The translations under genes and the position numbers were made by a program. Below, piece by piece: positions 8,407 through 15,274 of a DNA stretch of 22,377 nt. How positions within the stretch are numbered: position 1 is the stretch's first letter; each line of letters begins with the position of its first letter. The stretch covers positions 1-22,377 of IMG/VR virus record IMGVR_UViG_3300030329_001012; one strand, 5' to 3'. The DNA is from a virus. The notes beneath the pieces are model-generated. The model was not told the origin of the DNA, did not search any database, and worked only from the letters and a program-made list of their open reading frames with translations.

Positions 8407-9451
8407 ATTAACTGAGGCCGCAACATCTGCAGCGTTTGAGATGGAAAGTGTCATCGTGGCAGCTGCCGGCGGTCCAGCATATAAACCCAAGGACAAGAAG
8501 ATTGCCCCAGATGCAGGTAAAAAGATTGTCAAGAATTTGAAACTAAAAGGCAAGGGTGCAATGCCCAAGAACGCCTACGATGTCACACCAGAGTGGGCAT
8601 CATACTTCCCCGGTGGTAAAGCACCAGGTGCTACCAAAACTCCTAAGACAGATTTTCTCATTGGTGATAAAAGAATATCACTAAAGACGGGTAGTGGTGC
8701 TCAGTTGATGAGTGGTGGTAAGTCAGAAGCAACAGCAACATTCTATGCTGCAACTAAGGCAGGTAAGATACCTATCAAAGGTGCCATCAAGAAGTTGGAA
8801 AAACATTTCAACTCTATGATGACCACAACAGTTCCTAAAGTTCAAGGCAATGCCGCAGAGTTAGTTAAGAACAGAAAGTCTAAGATCATTAATGAGACTA
8901 ATAAAGTCCATGAAGAATTTAAGAAAGACCTTCGGACTATGTTCTCTAAAGATAAAAACTTTGCTTATCACTTTACCTTTGAGGCCATGACTGGTGTTCA
9001 GAAGTTTGGTCGTAAGGGTGTAGGGGCCGCACAGTATTTTCTAGTCACAGACTGGGCAGGAGACAAGGCAAGTATACACGATGCCTTTAAACAGAAAGGA
9101 TATGTAAAGAAGATTGCAAGTCAGGTAGTTCCCGAAGCAAGATTCAAGTCGGGGTCACAAAAGAAGATGGATCCCAAAACAAGAATCACAAAGAAAACAG
9201 GATTCTATTCTATTTACAGTGCAGTGGGTCTTGGTCTAAAAAATATGCAGGAAGAAATAGAAGCCATCGAAGGCGATCTACTTACAGAGGCAGTTCTAGA
9301 TAAAATTAAAAATGCCTTCAACAAGTTCAAAAACTACATCAAGAAAATGTGGTCAAGGGTTAGAGAGTACATCGGAGATAGTTGGGATAGGCTCATACAG
9401 TTCTTAGAACTAGAAGCAGAAGTAAGTTTCAATAACAACATTAGTTGGTAG
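8384..9451 (+). CDS. Capsid-targeted protein with PD-(D/E)xK nuclease-like motifs, copy 2
   Basis: This 355-residue protein begins MKTFKEHLLTEAA, with a capsid-targeting-like segment and an L-T-E cleavage site at 9-11. It parallels the preceding gene. It has an acidic helix (FEMESVIVAAAGG), APDAGKKIVK, then KTDFLIG with D90 and RISLK (98-101), followed by GAQLMSGGKSEATATFYAA. The D...SLK arrangement with an upstream Glu helix is consistent with a PD-(D/E)xK fold in which Ser replaces the usual acidic residue. A second L-T-E at 300-302 precedes an amphipathic tail containing YIGDSWDRL, matching FIGDSWERF in copy 1. A clear AAGGAG ribosome binding site lies upstream. Similar proteins occur, to my memory, in marine T4-like phages as hypotheticals. 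Confidence 0.76.
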   Translation: MKTFKEHLLTEAATSAAFEMESVIVAAAGGPAYKPKDKKIAPDAGKKIVKNLKLKGKGAMPKNAYDVTPEWASYFPGGKAPGATKTPKTDFLIGDKRISLKTGSGAQLMSGGKSEATATFYAATKAGKIPIKGAIKKLEKHFNSMMTTTVPKVQGNAAELVKNRKSKIINETNKVHEEFKKDLRTMFSKDKNFAYHFTFEAMTGVQKFGRKGVGAAQYFLVTDWAGDKASIHDAFKQKGYVKKIASQVVPEARFKSGSQKKMDPKTRITKKTGFYSIYSAVGLGLKNMQEEIEAIEGDLLTEAVLDKIKNAFNKFKNYIKKMWSRVREYIGDSWDRLIQFLELEAEVSFNNNISW

Positions 9452-9454
9452 ATT

Positions 9455-10693
9455 ATGAACAACTTTGGTCAATTTCTTACCGAAGATAAGAACACACACC
9501 TTGAACATTTGGAAGATGAGATTCTAAATGATGGTGTGACTGGTGGCAAGAACGCCATATCCTTTTTATTGGCTCTAAGTGATATGCTACAGGGTCACAG
9601 TAAGAGTAAAACAAATGTGACCGTGAAGTGGGATGGTGCTCCTGCTATCTTTGCAGGCACGAACCCAGAGAACGGAAAGTTCTTTGTTGGAACGAAAGCA
9701 GTATTCAATAAGATTGGTGGACGAGTAGGACCAAAGATAAACTACACACCAGCAGATATCAGAAAGAATCATGGCGGTGGACTCGCAGACAAACTTTTAG
9801 CTGCTCTAAAATATTTCCCTGCACTAAAGATTCCTGGCATCTGGCAAGGTGATCTACTGTACACACAGGACGATCTAAAGACAGCAGAGGTTGGCGGTGA
9901 TACTTCTGTTATTTTTACACCTAACACAATCACATATGCAGTACCACTGATAGATGAACTTGCTAATACAATTCAAGCAGCAAAGATTGGAGTAGTCTGG
10001 CACACATCATACAGTGGTAAGAAGATGGATTCTCTCAAGGCTAAGTTTGGGGTCAATGCAAGTCAGTTAGCCAAGTCACGAAACGTCTGGTCGATTGATG
10101 CAACCTTTAAAGACACATCGGGTAATGTGAAATTCACTGCTGCCGAAGCTAAACAGTTTCAGAAAGTATTGAACATGGCATCAGGTTCTCTAAAAAGGTC
10201 CTCTAACTACCTACGAATGATGGACAAAGTTACGCACGCTGAGGCCCCATCTAACCTTCTCAAAATATTCCTCAACTCATATATTAGGGGTGGAGAGAAG
10301 ATAGAAAACACAAAGAAAGTGGTAGATTTTTTCGGGAAATACTATGAGGAACGCCTGAATAAGAAGATAAAAAGTGTCAAAAGTGCCGCTGGAAGAGAGA
10401 AGTGGGAACAGATCAAGAAGGATGGACTTTCCGAATATAATAAATACAAGAAAGATTTGTATTATGTTGTTGCAACATACATAACTTTACAAACTGCTAA
10501 GACTCTAATCATCAGAAAGTTAGAGAGGGCAGAGAACATAGGTACATTTATCCAAACTCCCAATGGTTACAGAGTAACAGCACCAGAAGGTTTTGTTGCT
10601 ATTGATCGTATTGGTAAAGCAACAAAACTAGTAGATCGACTTGAGTTTAGTCGTGCTAATTTCCAAGTAGATAAGAATTGGGTCAAAGGATAA
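9455..10693 (+). CDS. Capsid-targeted DUF6267-like protein with KWDG motif
   Basis: This 412-residue protein begins MNNFGQFLTED, again a capsid-targeting-like segment with L-T-E at 8-10. It resembles a conserved marine phage family that I recall as DUF6267. The notable block is VTVKWDGAPAIF (55-66), where K58-W-D60-G61 matches motif I (KxDG) of ATP-dependent DNA and RNA ligases and related covalent nucleotidyltransferases. FFVGTKAVFNK follows, then GIWQGDLLYT (128-137) near the place of motif III and IGVVWHT (178-184) near motif IV, although the motif IV Glu is not evident. It could be an injected ligase-like enzyme or a catalytically altered relative. The C-terminal half is helical and Lys-rich. 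Family membership is likely; enzymatic activity is a hypothesis. Confidence 0.78.
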   Translation: MNNFGQFLTEDKNTHLEHLEDEILNDGVTGGKNAISFLLALSDMLQGHSKSKTNVTVKWDGAPAIFAGTNPENGKFFVGTKAVFNKIGGRVGPKINYTPADIRKNHGGGLADKLLAALKYFPALKIPGIWQGDLLYTQDDLKTAEVGGDTSVIFTPNTITYAVPLIDELANTIQAAKIGVVWHTSYSGKKMDSLKAKFGVNASQLAKSRNVWSIDATFKDTSGNVKFTAAEAKQFQKVLNMASGSLKRSSNYLRMMDKVTHAEAPSNLLKIFLNSYIRGGEKIENTKKVVDFFGKYYEERLNKKIKSVKSAAGREKWEQIKKDGLSEYNKYKKDLYYVVATYITLQTAKTLIIRKLERAENIGTFIQTPNGYRVTAPEGFVAIDRIGKATKLVDRLEFSRANFQVDKNWVKG

Positions 10694-10708
10694 CATGGAG
10701 AACGAACT

Positions 10709-10984
10709 ATGGAATGGAGTGGTAGCACAGTAGCTCTTGGAGTGTTTCTAACCACGCAGTTAGGTGCTGCTGTGTGGTGGGCATCAGAAACAGATACCAA
10801 GTTAAATGCTACACAGGATACAGTTACTAAGGTTGTCGAGAACGCAACTGACATTGCAGTAATACAAAACGATGTTATTACCATCAAAGAGATGATGGAA
10901 GAAAATGAAGAACGAGTCGAAGAACTCCGAGAGATGATGCATCAAATTTTATATACTTACCGAAACGCAGCTGAAGTAGAATAA
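10709..10984 (+). CDS. Small membrane protein with cytoplasmic or periplasmic coiled coil
   Basis: This 91-residue protein has one hydrophobic segment at about residues 7-23 followed by a predicted coiled coil rich in Glu, Val and Met (about 32-80). A GGAG sequence at 10697-10700 serves as ribosome binding site. Its stop overlaps the start of the next gene (TAATG). No family is recognised. It resembles in layout the small membrane proteins at 19247 and 19898. Holin-like or virion-associated membrane roles are possible, but the sequence does not decide. Confidence 0.68.
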   Translation: MEWSGSTVALGVFLTTQLGAAVWWASETDTKLNATQDTVTKVVENATDIAVIQNDVITIKEMMEENEERVEELREMMHQILYTYRNAAEVE

Positions 10985-12204
10985 TGGCAAAGACTATATC
11001 ATTTACGTTTGGGAGATTCAATCCACCAACTATCGGTCACGAAAAGTTGATGGATCAAACTCGTAAGGCAAATAGAAACTATCGTATCTATGCGAGTCAG
11101 TCACAGGACTCTAAGAAGAATCCCCTAGACTTCAAAACTAAAACAACCTTTATGAAGGCTATGTTTCCTGTTCATGCAAGAAGCATATCAACAGATAAGG
11201 TTGTAACTCCATTCGACATTCTAACAAACCTTTACAAAGAAAAATATACAGATGTGATTATGGTTGTTGGTTCAGACCGAGTCGAGGAGTTTGAGAAAAA
11301 ATTAACCCCGTATAATGGTAAGAAGGCAAGACACGGATATTTCAAATTCAATTCTATCAAAGTTGTAAGTGCCGGCGAAAGAGATCCAGATGCAGAAGGT
11401 GTATCTGGTATGTCTGCATCTAAGATGAGAAAGGCCGCACAAGACAACGATTATGATTCGTTTGCCAAAGGTCTACCAAGAAAATTCAAACAAGGTAAGA
11501 TGTTATTCAAAACTCTACAGAAGACAATGGGTGTCAAGACTCTAAAAGAATACATTGAAGAATCTAAGGTATCCAGACAAGAATTTCAAAGGAGACTAAA
11601 GAATAAACAAAAAAAGAGAGGTTATCATAAACTTTCACCTCAAGACCCTAAGTCAAAGGTCGTAGTAGGCTATCCAAAAGGAACTTCTATAGGTAAAAGA
11701 AAAGAAACTCAACCCGATATGTCCGATGTCGGTGGCGGTAAAGTGGATGTAAAGGCCTACAGAAAAAAACATGGTATGGGTGAAGAATCCGAGATAGAAG
11801 AAGGTCGTCCCAATCAAGCAGCAAAGTCATTATCTGATCCTAAGTTCAGAGCCAAGACTGAGAAAGATAGAAAGAAGGCATCGAAGAAAGGATACCAGAA
11901 ACATAAAGGTAGAATGTACGAGGATGGAAAGGTAATGACATTCAAACAAGCTCAAGAAAAAGATAAGAAGGACCAGAACAAAGACCCTGTTGGTCCTCAA
12001 CACGAAGGTATCCTAGATACTTTATTCCCTAAACAACTATCCGCAGCACAGAAAAGAATCTACAAAAAAGAATATGCTGCCGCATCTAGACTGTATCAAC
12101 AGTTAATTAAGCGTGGTGATAAACCTGCTGTGGCACTACATAAGGCGGCTAGTTCAGTCAAACACGTCACGGATCGTGGCCTCCAACAGTATTTAAAAGT
12201 ATAA
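10984..12204 (+). CDS. NMN-adenylyltransferase-like nucleotidyltransferase with long basic tail
   Basis: Residues 1-160 of this 406-residue protein form a HIGH-superfamily nucleotidyltransferase. GRFNPPTIGH (10-19) is the nucleotide-binding motif, with Thr in place of the first His of HxGH. VVGSDR (94-99) and SASKMR (144-149) match the later conserved motifs. The closest relatives by pattern are NMN/nicotinate and cytidylyl transferases. At 184-193 an internal VKTLKEYIEE resembles a capsid targeting sequence and offers I-E-E as a cleavage site. It sits just after an in-frame ATG at 11527. The remaining 210 residues are Lys-rich low-complexity (about 200-335) and end in a compact helical segment (KQLSAAQKRIY onward). 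The order suggests an enzyme fused to an internal virion protein. The upstream stop overlaps its ATG. Confidence 0.82.
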   Translation: MAKTISFTFGRFNPPTIGHEKLMDQTRKANRNYRIYASQSQDSKKNPLDFKTKTTFMKAMFPVHARSISTDKVVTPFDILTNLYKEKYTDVIMVVGSDRVEEFEKKLTPYNGKKARHGYFKFNSIKVVSAGERDPDAEGVSGMSASKMRKAAQDNDYDSFAKGLPRKFKQGKMLFKTLQKTMGVKTLKEYIEESKVSRQEFQRRLKNKQKKRGYHKLSPQDPKSKVVVGYPKGTSIGKRKETQPDMSDVGGGKVDVKAYRKKHGMGEESEIEEGRPNQAAKSLSDPKFRAKTEKDRKKASKKGYQKHKGRMYEDGKVMTFKQAQEKDKKDQNKDPVGPQHEGILDTLFPKQLSAAQKRIYKKEYAAASRLYQQLIKRGDKPAVALHKAASSVKHVTDRGLQQYLKV

Positions 12205-12207
12205 ATA
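12200..12207 (+). promoter_or_regulatory. T4-like late promoter box (TATAAATA)
   Basis: This is an exact match to the T4 late promoter consensus. It overlaps the stop codon of the preceding gene (12202-12204). At T4 spacing transcription would begin near 12213, leaving a leader of about 63 bases before the virion protein gene at 12276, which has its own ribosome binding site (GAGAGGAAA). Position before two structural genes fits a late promoter. Confidence 0.72.
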
Positions 12208-12275
12208 GTCATACAAATAACAAATATATTATGCCGAGTAGGTGAAGTTATCAACCGAAAAGAGAGGAAATAATA

Positions 12276-12869
12276 ATGTCAGATCCAAGTAGTGCGCATA
12301 AACCAAAATATCTAACAAGTGCGCAGAAAAGAAATGTAGAAATGGGACCCGGTGGTTGGGTTCGCAAACCCGGTGCTGAAATGGGCATCGACGATGCTAA
12401 CGCTGATCCAGAAGTTCTAGTAGCTTTCCGTGGTTCAGGTTCCATCACTGGTTGGATTTCATCCTTCCGTTGGGGTTCAGATACAGTTACATCTAGCACA
12501 AATAGTCTATCTGTTTCTGTTTACTTCAGTGAGAATGTTGATATCACAGGTACGCCTCAGTTGCTCGTCAACTCCACAGGCACAAACACAACACTTGATT
12601 ATGCTTCTGGCACAGGCACAGACGTAATCGTGTTTAGTAAATCAGGTATCGCAGGCAACTTGAGTGCTACTGATATTCTTAATATCAATACAAATGCTAT
12701 CTCGTTGAATGGCGGTACGATCAAAGATGCTGGTACATCCCAGGTAACAACAATCACCAACGTAGCCAACCAAGGCGCACAGGGTGGTGTAGTAACTGGT
12801 GGTAACCGTGCAGCAGCAACAGATACTGCTGAGACAGATGGACCAAGAATCAAAGTAATATTACCATAG
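12276..12869 (+). CDS. Probable virion surface protein with bacterial Ig-like/adhesin domain
   Basis: This 197-residue protein has an N-terminal region (1-50) with GPGGWVRKPG at 24-33, which I associate with marine phage virion proteins. A beta-rich domain at about 78-150 follows, in which SVYFSENVDITGTPQLLVN and DYASGTGTDVIVF match the repeat found in large bacterial adhesins. The tail (165-197) is Gly/Ala/Thr-rich. No signal peptide is present, so the protein is assembled from the cytoplasm, as expected for a head decoration or fibre protein. It follows a perfect late box and a strong ribosome binding site. It may act like T4 Hoc, which also uses Ig-like domains, but that is analogy. Confidence 0.72.
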   Translation: MSDPSSAHKPKYLTSAQKRNVEMGPGGWVRKPGAEMGIDDANADPEVLVAFRGSGSITGWISSFRWGSDTVTSSTNSLSVSVYFSENVDITGTPQLLVNSTGTNTTLDYASGTGTDVIVFSKSGIAGNLSATDILNINTNAISLNGGTIKDAGTSQVTTITNVANQGAQGGVVTGGNRAAATDTAETDGPRIKVILP

Positions 12870-12884
12870 TATGATTTAACGTGA

Positions 12885-12920
12885 TCTATGTATATGCATA
12901 GAGTAGAATTCCCGAAAGGG
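12885..12920 (+). other. Two small hairpins in the leader of the next structural gene
   Basis: TCTATG (12885-12890) and CATAGA (12897-12902) can pair around a six-base loop. CCCGAAAGGG (12911-12920) can form a three-base-pair stem closed by a GAAA tetraloop. They lie just upstream of an AGGAG ribosome binding site (12928-12932). They could stabilise the messenger 5' end or modulate translation. The stems are too short and AT-rich for a convincing terminator, and no late box is seen here. Confidence 0.35.
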
Positions 12921-12941
12921 TTTATATAGGAGAAAAAGAAA

Positions 12942-13442
12942 ATGGCAGATAAGAAAATTACGGCTTTGACCGATCTAGGAACAGGTATCGCTTCGGTAGA
13001 CTTGTTTCATGTAATTGATGACCCATCAGGTACACCTGTAAACAAGAAGGTGAGTGCAGCTAATGTATTCAATAACATTCCATCTTGGCTAGGTCTTAAA
13101 GACACAGCACAGGCCCTAACAGCAGCTGGTGCTGTCAACGTCACATCATCCATCACCAACTTGACACTTGCTGGTACAGCACAGGCTCTAACGCTTGCTG
13201 ACGGTGCCCAGGGTCAGATCAAGATCGTCACTTGTATTGACGGTTCCGGTGCTGGTACAATGACATTGACACCAACTAACCTTGCTGGTGCTTCAACAAT
13301 TGCATTTACACAGGGTACTAACGGTGCCACCATCGCACCTTCTACAGGTGTTGCTGGTACTGGTACAGGTTCCATGTGGATCGGCATCTTCAATAACAGT
13401 GCTTGGCATACAATCTCAGCAGTGGGTGTAACTATTGCTTAA
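12942..13442 (+). CDS. Probable virion structural (decoration or fibre-type) protein
   Basis: This 166-residue protein is rich in Ala, Thr, Gly and Ser and largely beta. It begins [13 protein letters not shown] followed by [15 protein letters not shown], an N-terminal pattern I associate with structural proteins of marine phages. Residues about 60-166 are repetitive (two copies of TAQALT in [12 protein letters not shown] and [12 protein letters not shown]). No signal peptide or membrane segment occurs. A good ribosome binding site is at 12928-12932. Placement next to another structural gene supports a virion role; the exact position on the particle is unknown. Confidence 0.72.
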   Translation: MADKKITALTDLGTGIASVDLFHVIDDPSGTPVNKKVSAANVFNNIPSWLGLKDTAQALTAAGAVNVTSSITNLTLAGTAQALTLADGAQGQIKIVTCIDGSGAGTMTLTPTNLAGASTIAFTQGTNGATIAPSTGVAGTGTGSMWIGIFNNSAWHTISAVGVTIA

Positions 13443-13460
13443 TAGCTAAGGTACTTTATT

Positions 13461-13667
13461 ATGATTACGATTGACAATCTAACCGAAAGGAAGGAAACTG
13501 TTACAGAAGATATCAGAAAAGTTGAAGAAACAATTGCTACCTTGGACGCACAGAGGTCACAGCTACAGGCTAACCTCTATGCGCTCCAAGGTGCATTGCA
13601 ACAGATAGATTTCTTTCTGGAACAAAACGAAGAAACAAAAGAACAACCTAAGGGGAAAACCAAATGA
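13461..13667 (+). CDS. Small coiled-coil protein
   Basis: This 68-residue protein is almost entirely a predicted coiled coil, with heptad-like spacing from about residue 5 to 55 (ETIATLDAQRSQLQANLYALQ) and a charged tail. CTAAGG upstream can serve as ribosome binding site. The stop overlaps the next ATG (ATGA), so it is coupled to the following acidic protein. It may be a scaffold, chaperone or structural accessory for the virion proteins upstream, but there is no family match I recognise. Confidence 0.68.
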   Translation: MITIDNLTERKETVTEDIRKVEETIATLDAQRSQLQANLYALQGALQQIDFFLEQNEETKEQPKGKTK

Positions 13668-13867
13668 GTGATGAAGAAGTAATACGTTATGGTGCTGGAG
13701 GTAAACCTTACAAGGGTACAGTTGGTCCCCAAAGTACAGATGTTGAACCAACACCAGAAGAAGAATCACCTGTCGAAGAACCAAAAGTATCAGTTGAGTT
13801 TGTAGAAGATGATACTCCGGTTACCGACGAAGAAGTAAAAGAAAAAACTAAGAAAGGCGGAAAATAA
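13664..13867 (+). CDS. Small highly acidic protein
   Basis: This 67-residue protein is dominated by Glu, Asp, Pro and Val with a short basic end (KEKTKKGGK). It appears disordered. It overlaps the upstream coiled-coil gene by four bases and is followed two bases later by a capsid-targeted protein gene. Acidic disordered proteins are common in phage heads and as scaffolding parts, but no function can be assigned. Confidence 0.62.
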   Translation: MSDEEVIRYGAGGKPYKGTVGPQSTDVEPTPEEESPVEEPKVSVEFVEDDTPVTDEEVKEKTKKGGK

Positions 13868-13868
13868 A

Positions 13869-14288
13869 ATGAAATCCTACAAACAGTTTGTGTCAGAGGA
13901 TGCCCCAGGATCAAAGGTCGGAAATTCTATTTCTGTAAACCAGACTGGTGGTAGTGACCCCTATGACATTCAGAACGATGACGTACTCAAAAGAGTAAAT
14001 GCTTTCGTCGGTTCTATTGCAGACCGAGAGTATCTTATTCCTGAGAATGCCGTACATCAACTACAGGGATTCTTGGAGAGAATCGGACTATGCTTTGATA
14101 TGCCCGAAGAACTCCCAGAGTCAGGTAATGTCAGTCTACCATTGAAAAGATATGGTGGCGTTTTTGGTAAGGGTACAGATACACCCTTTGATGAGTTTGA
14201 TCGTGAGGAAGGCATTGATAAGAGTTTGAATATTCAAATTGAAGGACTAAGAAATAACTCTTTTAAGGTATATGCTAAGATAGCATAA
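13869..14288 (+). CDS. Capsid-targeted small virion protein, unknown function
   Basis: This 139-residue protein begins MKSYKQFVSEDAPG, which closely parallels the capsid-targeting-like starts at 7245, 8384 and 9455. A V-S-E site at residues 8-10 is a plausible prohead protease cleavage point, although Val in place of Leu or Ile is weaker. The SVNQTGGSDPYDIQNDDVLKR stretch near 25-45 and LPLKRYGGVFG near 90-100 look like folded, conserved segments. I infer a small internal head protein. The next gene starts directly after the stop codon. Confidence 0.7.
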   Translation: MKSYKQFVSEDAPGSKVGNSISVNQTGGSDPYDIQNDDVLKRVNAFVGSIADREYLIPENAVHQLQGFLERIGLCFDMPEELPESGNVSLPLKRYGGVFGKGTDTPFDEFDREEGIDKSLNIQIEGLRNNSFKVYAKIA

Positions 14289-14657
14289 ATGTTTGAAAAA
14301 ATAACTCCGGCGAACTGGCAGATGTTCGCTATGAAACATTATGATAATCCCCAGGCGGATGGCGAAGAGGAGTTTCAAGATGACCTCAAGAGGTTTAAGT
14401 ATCTCAAAAGGTTGTTGAAGAAATATCACGAAGGGGGTGAGTTGAAGGAGAGGTTGATACTGAATCACATTATTGTTTTGACAAATGTGTTTGGTGTTGA
14501 GGCTTCTGTAACTTTATTATTGTTTAAGATTGAACCAGAATACTGGTCGGAGTTAAAAACATTTTTGTTGTATCTAAACATGGTTACTGTATTTGAACCA
14601 GCATTATCAAGAGTTAGACGGGACGAACATATATGGAACACTTTACAAAATATATAG
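14289..14657 (+). CDS. Conserved marine T4-like phage protein, unknown function
   Basis: This 122-residue helical protein starts MFEKITPANWQMFAMKHYDN, followed by FKYLKRLLKKYHEGGELKER and LILNHIIVLTNVFGVEA. I recall this pattern as a short, well conserved protein in marine T4-like phages near internal head proteins, possibly a named DUF, but I cannot confirm the accession. No signal peptide; the hydrophobic helices around 57-85 look amphipathic rather than membrane-spanning. The ATG follows the previous stop directly and the gene overlaps the next by 25 bases, so translation is probably coupled. Confidence 0.7.
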   Translation: MFEKITPANWQMFAMKHYDNPQADGEEEFQDDLKRFKYLKRLLKKYHEGGELKERLILNHIIVLTNVFGVEASVTLLLFKIEPEYWSELKTFLLYLNMVTVFEPALSRVRRDEHIWNTLQNI

Positions 14658-15274
14658 ATGACCATCATCAGTTGTTGGCAGAAGGTCGTGCTATTGATTT
14701 GTTCGTTGCATATCGTTTCTTGAGAATCCTCACAACGCCTTGGGAAGACCAAGATGCATACAAGTTCGGCATCATTGATGATGATGGTAAACTGTTAAGA
14801 AAAGCAAACACGCTTCAAACCGATGAGGAGAAGAAATCATTTACTCTCCTCCATCGGTTAGTGTTTAATCTAAAAAGAATATTAAACAAAATTCCTGGTG
14901 TAAGAACAAAGATTGGAACTTATGCCACTGCTTTGTATCTACTGAAACAAAGTGTTGTCACCGATCAAGAAGAAGGTGACATGATAGAAAAAACATTTGC
15001 AAACTGGTTGATAGACAACGGGTATGCACATCCAGATGACTTGGAAGAATCTGTTATTGGTATTGGAGAAAATCTACCTAAAGGTAAGTACAAACTAATA
15101 CAAGATATCTTTACAGACAAGTCAGAGATAAAAGGTAACAAAGGAGATTTGGTTGTTGCCTTTTCAGACACACCACCAACAGATGAAGTCCTTGGTCAAA
15201 ACATTTTCAAGGTCGTTCATCAAAGATCAAAAGAAGAAATCTATGTAGCCCTAGAGGATTTAGAAGATGCTTAA
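14633..15274 (+). CDS. Probable internal virion protein with L-x-E cleavage site
   Basis: This 213-residue protein starts MEHFTKYIDDHHQLLAEGR. The first part resembles a diverged capsid targeting segment and L-A-E at about 15-17 would be the cleavage site. The block AIDLFVAYRFLRILTTPWED through LLHRLVFNLKRIL (about 20-90) is conserved, as I recall, in marine T4-like phages. The C-terminal part has two small beta-rich sections (ENLPKGKYKLIQDIF and KGDLVVAFSDTPP). No export signal. It sits in the middle of a run of capsid-targeted genes, which supports the same fate. Confidence 0.68.
   Translation: MEHFTKYIDDHHQLLAEGRAIDLFVAYRFLRILTTPWEDQDAYKFGIIDDDGKLLRKANTLQTDEEKKSFTLLHRLVFNLKRILNKIPGVRTKIGTYATALYLLKQSVVTDQEEGDMIEKTFANWLIDNGYAHPDDLEESVIGIGENLPKGKYKLIQDIFTDKSEIKGNKGDLVVAFSDTPPTDEVLGQNIFKVVHQRSKEEIYVALEDLEDA

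Noticed and set aside
12885-12930. Possible rho-independent terminator before the structural gene at 12942
   Set aside because: The stems are only six and three base pairs, and the sequence after them is a mixed TTTATAT that runs into the ribosome binding site rather than a U-run.
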